Below, piece after piece: positions 14,664 through 22,404 of a DNA stretch of 26,346 bases. Each line of letters starts with the position of its first letter. Position 1 is the stretch's first letter. The notes under the pieces were generated by a model. The model did no database searches and had not been told where the DNA came from. It was given only the letters and a program-made list of their open reading frames with translations. The translations under genes and the position numbers were made by a program. The stretch spans positions 1 through 26,346 of the forward strand of contig CAZASB010000026.1 in assembly GCA_964487655.1 (NCBI GenBank). The letters run 5' to 3'. The stretch is from PWXP01 sp964487655. GTDB taxonomy: Bacteria; Planctomycetota; Planctomycetia; Pirellulales; Thermoguttaceae.

Positions 14664-15728
14664 ATGACCAACGAACATCCACGCGAGTTGACCCTGAGCT
14701 GTCCCTTGCCGCTGCGCGATCATGCGACGGTGCAAATGGCCCACGGAGGCGGCGGGCGACTCATGCAGGAGCTGATCGAAGGCCTGTTCCTGCCCGGATT
14801 CGCGCCGGCCGGTAAACTGGCCATACCGCACGACAGCGCCCTGCTCGACGTTGGCCCGGAGCGGCTGGCGTTCACGACCGACTCGTTCGTCGTTAGTCCG
14901 CTGTTCTTCCCCGGCGGCGATATCGGCACGCTGGCCGTATGCGGTACGGTGAACGACCTGGCCATGGCCGGAGCGAAGCCGCTATGCCTCAGTGCCGGCT
15001 TCATCCTGGAAGAGGGACTGCCTCTGGACACTCTGCTTCGCGTGGTCGAGTCGATGCGTCGAACGGCCGACGAGGCCGGCGTGCGAATCGTCACCGGCGA
15101 TACGAAGGTGGTCGACCGCGGCCGGGGCGACGGCATTTACATCAACACGGCCGGCATCGGGCTGGTTGGGCCTCGGACCGATATTCGCCCAGGGCGGGTC
15201 GTGCCGGGCGATGCCGTGCTGGTCAGCGGCGATCTGGGGCGGCATGGTATTGCGGTCATGTCGGTCCGCGAGGGGCTGGAGTTCGCCGGATCGCCCGAAA
15301 GCGACTGCGCGCCACTCAACGAACTGGTCGAGACCATGCTCACCGCTGGCGCCGAGTTACACTGCCTGCGCGATCTAACTCGCGGCGGGCTGGCCGCCGC
15401 GCTCAATGAAATCGCGCGACACGTCGGCGTGGGCATCGAGCTGGACGAGGCGGCCATTCCCGTTTCCGATGGGGTGTGCGGCGCGTGCGAACTCTTGGGG
15501 CTCGATCCGCTCTACGTCGCCAACGAAGGCCGCCTGGTGGCCTTCTGTCCGGCGGAAGCAGCCGAAGAGATGCTCCATCTGATGCACGCGCACCGGCGCA
15601 CCGAGAACCCGGCCATCGTCGGGCAGGTCGTTGCCGGGCACCCAGGCATCGTCGAACTGCGCAGCCCCTTTGGCGGCGGCCGGATTCTCGATCTGCTATC
15701 CGGCGAGCAGATGCCGCGTATCTGCTGA
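14664..15728 (+). CDS. hypE: HypE thiocarbamate dehydratase
   Basis: A 354-residue PurM-like ATPase that accepts the carbamoyl group from HypF on its C-terminal cysteine and dehydrates it to a thiocyanate that donates CN to iron. The protein ends exactly in PRIC (Cys354), the diagnostic carboxy-terminus. The N-terminal HGGGGRLMQELI and the segment DSFVVSPLFFPGGDIG followed by VNDLAMAGA are family hallmarks for ATP and metal binding. ATG 14664 gives the usual roughly 25-residue leader before the glycine motif; the nearest GGAG is 17 bases upstream, so initiation may be weak. It is the last gene of the hydrogenase cluster. Confidence 0.96.
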   Translation: MTNEHPRELTLSCPLPLRDHATVQMAHGGGGRLMQELIEGLFLPGFAPAGKLAIPHDSALLDVGPERLAFTTDSFVVSPLFFPGGDIGTLAVCGTVNDLAMAGAKPLCLSAGFILEEGLPLDTLLRVVESMRRTADEAGVRIVTGDTKVVDRGRGDGIYINTAGIGLVGPRTDIRPGRVVPGDAVLVSGDLGRHGIAVMSVREGLEFAGSPESDCAPLNELVETMLTAGAELHCLRDLTRGGLAAALNEIARHVGVGIELDEAAIPVSDGVCGACELLGLDPLYVANEGRLVAFCPAEAAEEMLHLMHAHRRTENPAIVGQVVAGHPGIVELRSPFGGGRILDLLSGEQMPRIC

Positions 15729-16044
15729 AACGATCTGCAGAAACAAGCCGCCGAGGACGAATGCCGTCGCCTTGGCACCTTCTCCCACCTGAACCAATCC
15801 CGATTCTCGCGTCGGGCGCCAGTTGAACAACGTCCGAATATAGTGTACCGTTTGGGGCGATGGAACCGGGGGATGGCGGGTCGGCATGGACTTCCACCAT
15901 CCCCCGCGAGAAGGGTACCCTGCGTTCAATCGCTCGTGGAACCTTTTCCGCCGGCACGGCGGTCTGATGATCGTACGTGTTCAGGTCGTGCCGTCAAGTG
16001 GAACGTTGCACCGAGATGTTTCTCCGCGGGAAGTGAACTGCCCC
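15729..16044. other. 316-bp gap without a convincing gene
   Basis: This stretch separates hypE from the SNF2-type ATPase gene. It contains the 10-bp inverted repeat described at 15867-15906. The SNF2 frame stays open back to 15886, but the 53 extra residues look like random coding (Arg, Pro and His-rich) and overlap the inverted repeat, so I treat them as untranslated. I saw no promoter that I would defend and no other feature. Confidence 0.6.
15867..15906. repeat. 10-bp perfect inverted repeat after hypE
   Basis: CGGGGGATGG (15867-15876) and its exact complement CCATCCCCCG (15897-15906) flank a 20-base loop. No T-run follows on either strand, so it is not a classical intrinsic terminator. 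It could be a structure ending the hydrogenase transcript, a protein-binding dyad upstream of the SNF2 gene, or a relic of a small mobile element. Confidence 0.5.
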
Positions 16045-19000
16045 ATGGCTAACAAAAAGCTGATTGCCGCCTACCAGAAACTCAATCCCGCCGAACGGCA
16101 CATGGTCCAGCTCTGCGCCTTTGCCATTCGGCCGCTCCAACGCGGAGACCTCGCCAAATTTTTGGCAAAGGCCGGCTGGAAGGATTCTGCAGGCAAGCAG
16201 TATACCCAAAAAGCCATTGGCCAGATTGCCCGCACATTGGAGGTGGCAGGCATGCTGCAGCGAGCCTCCTATGACGGCGTGGAAACCGCCAATGAGATCG
16301 CCGATCTGGTCATGCAGGACTCGATTCGCCGAGGGCAGTTTGACGAGCTGCGAGGCATCTTTGAACAGAAGGAAAGCCGGTATGGTTCTTACCGTTACGG
16401 TTACGGAAGACGCCTTCCGGACTTGCGGATCGCATTCTATGCAGGCGAGGTATCCGAGTTCCAGTCGCTTCTGAAGGGTGTCGGCCAATACGAAGAAGTG
16501 CGGTTGTTCGATCCATTCAGTCCGGACATCTTTGCTACGTTGGACCCGGTGTTGCAGCAGTGGTACTTTACGGACAGGATGCCGCAGATCATCCTTAGCC
16601 CCGCGGGCGACGCCGAAGTCCTCGCCGCGTTCGACCAATGGGCCGCCGCTCAGCCGGTGCTCAGCAACGAGACGGCCGGCCTCTGGCTTGATCTGGCGAT
16701 GGCCCGGGGCGATCTCAAGTCGCTCGCGGAACTCGACGCTCGCACCGGGCACAAGCTCCCCGAAGCCGAAGGATGCGAAGCCCTACTGCGCGGCGACTTC
16801 GAGCGGGCCGAACGCTGCCTGGCCCAGGCGGCGCCGGCCGCCGGTCGGAAAGGAAAGCGGAAGAGCGGCCCGGCGGCGGCCCATCTTCCCCTGCTGCTCT
16901 ACCTAATGCTTCTTTTCAAACGCGGGACGGCCGAATCGCTCGTCCTGGCCCGGTCGCTGGTCAACTCGACCACGAAAGCGGGCAAGGCTAAGAACCCGTA
17001 TTCCTCGGCGTTCGAGCCCATTGCGGCGGCTATTGCGTTCCGACAATCGCCCACGTCGCCAGGCCCTTTTGCCGAACAACTCAATAAACTCCGCACTTCA
17101 TCACTCGCCATGCTGCTGATCGGTTACCTGCATCGCTGGTTCCTGGCCGACGAGCAGGAGAAAGTCAAGTCACCGGCCAACGACTTGGCGTCGGTCGCGC
17201 GCGCCTACCGCAGCGCCGGATTGGCATGGCTGGAAGCCGAAGCAGCCGGACTGGCGAGCCGTCTCTCGGGCAAGAACGCAGCCTCGGCAGCAACCAGGTC
17301 TTCGGAAATCCACGCGAGGCTCGGCACGGTAAGCCTGGTGAATCTGATCGAGCCGGAACCGACGTGGCAACGTTCCCTGAATGCGATCGGGCAACTGGGC
17401 GAAGACAAACCGACCGTCGCCACGACCGGCGACGCGCCGATCGAGAGCGAACGCCTGATCTGGGAAATCAGCGCAACGGACGATTACTTCAACCTGCAGC
17501 CCTTCCTACAAAAACGCAAGGCCAAGGGCTGGACGACGGGACGCCGCGTAGGATTGCAGCGACTTTACGATGAATGGAACACAACAGCCTTCGCCTTCCT
17601 GACCGACCAGGACCGTGATTTGTGCCGCACGCTGGAAATGCACGTCCAGCGGAACTACCACAGCTATACCGAAACGTACTATCTGTTCAACACCGAGCGG
17701 ACCGCTCGCGCCATCGTCGGCCATCCCTGCGTCTTCAGCCCCGGCGATCGCGAAACGCCGCTGGAGATTGTCGAGCAGCCGCCGCGTCTTGTCGTGGCCA
17801 AGCAGAGCAGCCACACCATTCGCCTGAAACTCGACCCGAAACTCCCGGAAGGCGTAATCGACAATGAACATCCGTACCGCCTGATCAAAGATGGCCCGCA
17901 ACGGATCATCCTGGTCTTCTTCGACACGCCGCACTTGAAGCTGCAACGCATTCTCGGACGCATGCTGGACGTTCCTGCCGCGGCTGCCGAGCAGGTGGTG
18001 GCCTCCATCCAGAAGGTCTCGTCCCTGGTTGCCGTTCACTCGGAGATCGGCGGCGATTCGGTGGCGGCGGAAAGCGTGGCAGGCGATGCACGGCCGCACC
18101 TTCACCTCTTGCCCTATCAGGGCGGGTTGCGAGCCGAGTTCTTCGTGCGCCCATTCGGCGATGATGGCCCGTTCTGCCGGCCGGGCCAGGGCGAAGTCAA
18201 CGTGTTCGCCAGTTTCGACGGCCAGCCTCGGACGGCCCACCGCGACCTGGCGGAGGAACGCAGTCGATTGGAAGCCTTGTCGGTGGACTGCCTCGCCCTG
18301 AGCGCCCAGACCGAAGGCGACACCGCCTGTTTTCCGTCGCCAATCGAGGCGCTTGAAGCACTCCTGGAACTGGAAGATCAGGTGGCCGAGAACCGCGTCG
18401 TGCTACACTGGCCGCAGGGGCGAAGCTTGCAGTTGGCCGGACGCGCATCGGGTTCGCAACTGCAAATGAGCATTCGCCGCGACCGCGATTGGTTTGCGGC
18501 GTCCGGTAAGCTCAAGGTCGATCAGTCGCTGGCCATCGACATGATGAAGCTCATCGACCTGGTCGAGGCCAGCCCCTCGCGGTTCGTCCAGTTGGACGAC
18601 GGCCGGTTTCTGGCACTGACCGACCAGTTGCGCCAGCGGGTGCAGGAACTGGGCGCGTACGGAGATCGGCAGAAGACGAAGCTGCGTTTTCCCCCGGTCC
18701 GGGCCGTCGCCTTGGAAGACCTAGGCGAAGCTGTGAAACTTAAGGCCGACGCCTCCTGGATCGGGTTCCTTAACAAGATGAAGACCGCCGGCGAAGTGCC
18801 CCCCGCCGTACCGAGCACGCTGCAAGCCGAATTGCGGGACTATCAAACCGAGGGGTTTCACTGGATGGCGCGCCTGGCCGAGTGGGGAATGGGCGGTTGC
18901 CTAGCCGACGATATGGGACTGGGCAAGACAGTCGAGGCGTTGGCCCTGCTCGTCCATCGAGCGGCAGGCGGGCCGACCCTGGTCGTTGCGCCAACCTCGG

Positions 19001-20196
19001 TCGGCTTCAACTGGCTCAGCGAGGCAAACCGCTTCGCCCCAACCCTGAACGCACGTCTGTTCGGCCCCGGCGACCGCGGCGAGTTCTTTCGGAACCTCGG
19101 TCCACGCGACGTCGCGATCTGCAGCTACGGCCTGATGTATACCGAGGCGGCTCGGTTCCAGGCCCAGACCTGGCATACGGTAGTCTTGGACGAAGCCCAA
19201 GCCATCAAGAACATGGCCACCCGCCGGTCGCAGGCCGCCATGGGCCTGAATGCCGATTTCCGCCTGATTATGACCGGTACGCCGTTGGAAAACCACCTGG
19301 GAGAACTGTGGAATCTGTTCCAGTTCATCAATCCGGGACTGCTCGGATCGCTCGAACATTTCCAACAGCGTTTCGCCGCGCCCATCGAGCGAGACGGCTG
19401 CCAGTTGACGCGGCGACGCCTTAAAAAGCTCATCCAGCCCTTCCTCCTCCGCCGCACCAAGATACAAGTGCTGGCCGAATTGCCGTCTCGCACGGAACTG
19501 ACGTTGCAAGTGGAGCTAAGCAAGGAGGAAGCGACCCTTTACGAGGCGCTTCGCTGCCGCGCCCTGGAGAAGCTGGCCGAGGCCGGCAACGACCGCGCGC
19601 AGCACCTGAAGATCCTGGCCGAAATTATGCGACTTCGCCGCGCCTGCTGCCATCCCAAGTTGGTCGTGCCCGAAAGCGGCATCTCCGGCTCCAAGCTGGC
19701 CCTGTTCTCGGAGACCATTGACGAACTGCTGGACAACCATCACAAGGCACTGGTCTTCAGCCAGTTTGTCGATCACCTGACGATTCTGCGAGAAGAACTG
19801 GACCGCAAAGGCGTATCGTATCAATATTTGGACGGCGGCACACCCGCGGCCCAACGGAAGAAACGGGTCGAAGCCTTTCAATCGGGCGAAGGCGATGTTT
19901 TCCTGATCAGCCTGAGAGCGGGCGGCCTGGGCCTGAACCTGACCGCAGCCGACTATGTATTGCACATGGACCCCTGGTGGAACCCCGCGGTAGAAGACCA
20001 GGCCTCCGACCGCGCCCATCGCCTGGGCCAGCAGCGTCCGGTGACCATCTATCGGTTCATCACCAAGGGTACGATCGAGGAACGCATCACCGACTTGCAT
20101 GCCAGCAAACGCGATCTGGCCGACAGCCTCCTCGAAGGCACCCACCTGAGCGGCAAACTCACCGCCGAGCAGCTCCTGAAACTGATCCGGGAATAG
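16045..20196 (+). CDS. SNF2-family ATPase with long novel N-terminal region
   Basis: A 1383-residue protein. The C-terminal third is a bacterial SNF2 (RapA/HepA-like superfamily 2) double-stranded-DNA translocase: Walker A DDMGLGKT (Lys961), Walker B DEAQ (1049-1052), TGTPLENHLGELWNL, the second RecA lobe with FSQFVDHL and SLRAGGLGLNLT, and motif VI DRAHRLGQ (from 1322). The first roughly 900 residues are unrecognised. Residues 1-80 look winged-helix-like; about 150-450 are Leu/Ala-rich and helical, like a repeat solenoid, with a basic linker (GRKGKRKSG); about 480-900 look mixed alpha/beta. I saw no SWIM zinc finger. The ATG at 16045 follows a weak GGGAAG and begins MANKKLI. It stands alone, not in a recognisable defence cluster, so a role in chromatin or transcription recycling remains open. 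Confidence 0.88.
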   Translation: MANKKLIAAYQKLNPAERHMVQLCAFAIRPLQRGDLAKFLAKAGWKDSAGKQYTQKAIGQIARTLEVAGMLQRASYDGVETANEIADLVMQDSIRRGQFDELRGIFEQKESRYGSYRYGYGRRLPDLRIAFYAGEVSEFQSLLKGVGQYEEVRLFDPFSPDIFATLDPVLQQWYFTDRMPQIILSPAGDAEVLAAFDQWAAAQPVLSNETAGLWLDLAMARGDLKSLAELDARTGHKLPEAEGCEALLRGDFERAERCLAQAAPAAGRKGKRKSGPAAAHLPLLLYLMLLFKRGTAESLVLARSLVNSTTKAGKAKNPYSSAFEPIAAAIAFRQSPTSPGPFAEQLNKLRTSSLAMLLIGYLHRWFLADEQEKVKSPANDLASVARAYRSAGLAWLEAEAAGLASRLSGKNAASAATRSSEIHARLGTVSLVNLIEPEPTWQRSLNAIGQLGEDKPTVATTGDAPIESERLIWEISATDDYFNLQPFLQKRKAKGWTTGRRVGLQRLYDEWNTTAFAFLTDQDRDLCRTLEMHVQRNYHSYTETYYLFNTERTARAIVGHPCVFSPGDRETPLEIVEQPPRLVVAKQSSHTIRLKLDPKLPEGVIDNEHPYRLIKDGPQRIILVFFDTPHLKLQRILGRMLDVPAAAAEQVVASIQKVSSLVAVHSEIGGDSVAAESVAGDARPHLHLLPYQGGLRAEFFVRPFGDDGPFCRPGQGEVNVFASFDGQPRTAHRDLAEERSRLEALSVDCLALSAQTEGDTACFPSPIEALEALLELEDQVAENRVVLHWPQGRSLQLAGRASGSQLQMSIRRDRDWFAASGKLKVDQSLAIDMMKLIDLVEASPSRFVQLDDGRFLALTDQLRQRVQELGAYGDRQKTKLRFPPVRAVALEDLGEAVKLKADASWIGFLNKMKTAGEVPPAVPSTLQAELRDYQTEGFHWMARLAEWGMGGCLADDMGLGKTVEALALLVHRAAGGPTLVVAPTSVGFNWLSEANRFAPTLNARLFGPGDRGEFFRNLGPRDVAICSYGLMYTEAARFQAQTWHTVVLDEAQAIKNMATRRSQAAMGLNADFRLIMTGTPLENHLGELWNLFQFINPGLLGSLEHFQQRFAAPIERDGCQLTRRRLKKLIQPFLLRRTKIQVLAELPSRTELTLQVELSKEEATLYEALRCRALEKLAEAGNDRAQHLKILAEIMRLRRACCHPKLVVPESGISGSKLALFSETIDELLDNHHKALVFSQFVDHLTILREELDRKGVSYQYLDGGTPAAQRKKRVEAFQSGEGDVFLISLRAGGLGLNLTAADYVLHMDPWWNPAVEDQASDRAHRLGQQRPVTIYRFITKGTIEERITDLHASKRDLADSLLEGTHLSGKLTAEQLLKLIRE

Positions 20197-20209
20197 TCAC
20201 GACCGGTAG

Positions 20210-20356
20210 CACTACCTTACCGAGATCGCTGCCGCGGAGCACGAATGGGCCATGCAGCGGCTCCGCGTGGTCAACGACGTTCAAGAGGCCCGGGTGAGCC
20301 GCGGGCGCATTGAAGGCCTTCTGCTGACCGGCGAGTTGGAGAGCCCCTGGCTTTGA
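20210..20356 (+). pseudogene. Possible small gene remnant in the convergent gap
   Basis: An open stretch of 48 codons directly after a stop reads with protein-like composition, including RVVNDVQEARVSRGRIEGLL and ending ESPWL before TGA. The only ATG inside it (20252) would give 34 residues. It has no ribosome-binding site and I cannot name a family. It could be the tail of a decayed gene or a chance frame; an 8-bp inverted repeat (CGCGGAGC at 20233 and GCTCCGCG at 20260) lies within it. Confidence 0.25.
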
Positions 20357-20415
20357 ATGTCCATCGTTCGAGTTCGATGATACATTTCGAGCCGTGATAG
20401 ATCATTCGTGCTGGA

Positions 20416-21558
20416 TCATGCCTGCCTTAGAGCGGTAACGATTTCTGTGCGGGCTGCCTGGTAGCCGGGAACCAGGCCGGCGAGCAGGCCAACGGCTGCC
20501 GAGACGACGGCCCCCGACACGGCCAGTCGGAGCGAGGGCTCGAATGCAATCGCGACCCCTTCCGTTCCGATGGAGAATCCCCACCAGCCGAGCAGTAGCA
20601 TTCCCAGGCCGATCCCGAGGAAGCCCCCCGCCACGCTCTGCAAAAAGCTTTCGGCCAGAACCAGACGAAACACCCGCATGGGACGCACGCCGAGCGTCTG
20701 GAGGACCGCGTGCTCCTTGATGCGATCCTGCACGGCCATGAGGGTAGTCGTCGCTGCCAGGCCGAGGACCAGACCCAGACACGCATAGCCGAGCCATTGG
20801 GCGAAGCCGATCAGTTCCGTCAGGTCCGAGAGCGTTTCCCGCTGAAACACCCCCTTGGTCCGGGTCGTGGTCGCAACCGGTCCGTTGCGGAGTTCGGCGT
20901 CGATGGCCGTCGCTGTGGTATTCGGGTCGGCGAACTCGGCCAGCGAGACTTCCAATTGGGTCACCATGCCCACTGTGTTCCGTCCGGGAGCACGCTGGAG
21001 AAAATCCAAGTGGGTATAGATGAAATTATCCTCCGCAGTCACTGACGAGGCGAACACGCCCACAATGAAAATGGTTACTTCACCCATGGTGAAGTTCTGG
21101 CCCACGGTAAGATTGCGGCGCTGGGCCACGGCCTTTCCAACCAGCGCTGCATCGGCGCGTTCCTCGAACGCACTCCAGTTACCCGACAGCAGTTCGAGAT
21201 CGCGCGTGACCCGTAGCTTCCTCGGGGGGAGGCCATTGAAGACCGCCACATCCAAACTCGCCCGGCAGTTGTTGGTGAGTACCTTGATAGGAATCACGTC
21301 CTTGACTCCCGGCATCTTCGCAATCGTCTGGGCATAGTCCTCCGGCAGACGGCTGCTCGCCGGGCAGAATCGGTTTTCCTGAAACACCACGAGAGTTCGA
21401 TCTGCCTGCGATTGCCCGGTAAGACGCTCCAAACCTTCCTGGACCGCGCCGACAACGCAGAACACGAATAGCGCGACGGCGGCCCCGCTGACGGTCAGGG
21501 CCGTCCGGGTGCGGTTTCGCCACAGACTTTTCAGCACATAGGGGGCGAAGCGAAACAC
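20416..21558 (-). CDS. FtsX/MacB-like ABC transporter permease (second permease)
   Basis: A 380-residue MacB/FtsX-type permease: a first membrane segment at about 20-40, a large periplasmic domain (about 45-250), then three membrane segments near 255-277, 308-329 and 346-368. The pattern HAVLQTLGVRPMRVFRLVLA is the usual cytoplasmic loop and coupling helix between segments 2 and 3. Such permeases do not move small substrates through a pore but transmit ATP-driven motion to periplasmic partners. It starts with GTG 3 bases after the ATPase stop, so the two are co-translated. It is the last gene of the export cluster and converges on the SNF2 gene. The cargo is not evident. Confidence 0.9.
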   Translation of the reverse strand: MFRFAPYVLKSLWRNRTRTALTVSGAAVALFVFCVVGAVQEGLERLTGQSQADRTLVVFQENRFCPASSRLPEDYAQTIAKMPGVKDVIPIKVLTNNCRASLDVAVFNGLPPRKLRVTRDLELLSGNWSAFEERADAALVGKAVAQRRNLTVGQNFTMGEVTIFIVGVFASSVTAEDNFIYTHLDFLQRAPGRNTVGMVTQLEVSLAEFADPNTTATAIDAELRNGPVATTTRTKGVFQRETLSDLTELIGFAQWLGYACLGLVLGLAATTTLMAVQDRIKEHAVLQTLGVRPMRVFRLVLAESFLQSVAGGFLGIGLGMLLLGWWGFSIGTEGVAIAFEPSLRLAVSGAVVSAAVGLLAGLVPGYQAARTEIVTALRQA

Positions 21559-21561
21559 GGG

Positions 21562-22284
21562 TCATGCTCTCCTTGCGTTGTCATCGGACACGAGAACGGG
21601 AGCGTCCTCGATCGACTCAAGTAAACGTCCTTCATCGAGGTGCAGCCGGCGCGCCGCAGCCAACGCCACCTTCGGGTCATGCGTGACGATGAACAGGGTC
21701 ATTCCCAACTCGACGTTCAGCCTCGTCACCAACTGCAGGATTTGTTCGGCCGTCCGTCTGTCCAGATCGCCGGTTGGTTCGTCCCCGATCACGATGGTGG
21801 GGTTGGCGACGATCGCCCGCGCAATCCCGACTCTTTGCTCCTGGCCGCCCGACAACTGGCGAGGATAATGGTCGGCGCGATCGGCCAGGTCCACGGCATC
21901 CAAGGCGATCGCTACCCGCTTGCGGCGTTCGGCGGCCGTCATTGGCAGTAGCAGCAGCGGCAACTCAATGTTCTCGTGGGCGGTCAGTACGGGAATTAGG
22001 TTATGCGTTTGGAAGATATAGCCGATGTTCGCGGCCCGCCAGTCGGCAAGCCGGCCGCGAGACAACTGCGTAATGTCCGTGCCGTTGACCAGGATCTGCC
22101 CGGAAGTGGGCTGATCGATTCCCGCCAGCAGGTTCAGCAGCGTGCTCTTGCCGGTTCCACTGGCTCCCATGAGAGAGATGAAGTCTCTCTCCTCGATGGT
22201 CAGGTCAACTTCCATCAGAGGCGTGATGGTCTCCTCGCCCTTCGAAAATTGCCTGGTCAGGTTGCGGATTTCAACAAGAGGCAT
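21562..22284 (-). CDS. ABC transporter ATP-binding protein (MacB/LolD family)
   Basis: A 240-residue ATPase that drives the FtsX-like permeases of this cluster. Walker A GASGTGKS (40-47), Q-loop Gln92, signature LSGGQ (144-148), Walker B IVIGDEP (164-170) with the catalytic Glu, the LolD/MacB-typical TGDLD just after it, and a switch His in VTHD are all intact. The ATG is preceded by GGAG with 7-base spacing. It is 120 bases downstream of the adaptor gene and immediately upstream of the second permease. One ATPase would serve two different permease genes, which fits either a heterodimeric permease or two assemblies. Confidence 0.94.
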   Translation of the reverse strand: MPLVEIRNLTRQFSKGEETITPLMEVDLTIEERDFISLMGASGTGKSTLLNLLAGIDQPTSGQILVNGTDITQLSRGRLADWRAANIGYIFQTHNLIPVLTAHENIELPLLLLPMTAAERRKRVAIALDAVDLADRADHYPRQLSGGQEQRVGIARAIVANPTIVIGDEPTGDLDRRTAEQILQLVTRLNVELGMTLFIVTHDPKVALAAARRLHLDEGRLLESIEDAPVLVSDDNARRA

Positions 22285-22404
22285 ATCGGTTCTCCGTGAG
22301 ATTATTGGGCGGGTTGTCCCATTCAGGTGTCGCGCGTGGTATAGGCTTCCATGTGAGTCGACAGCAGAGGCGAGCTGGAAGCCAATCCCGCCCTGTTTGG
22401 CAAG

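Noticed and set aside
15886..16044. 53-codon upstream extension of the SNF2 gene
   Set aside because: Its composition looks non-coding and it overlaps a 10-bp inverted repeat. The later ATG begins a plausible protein.
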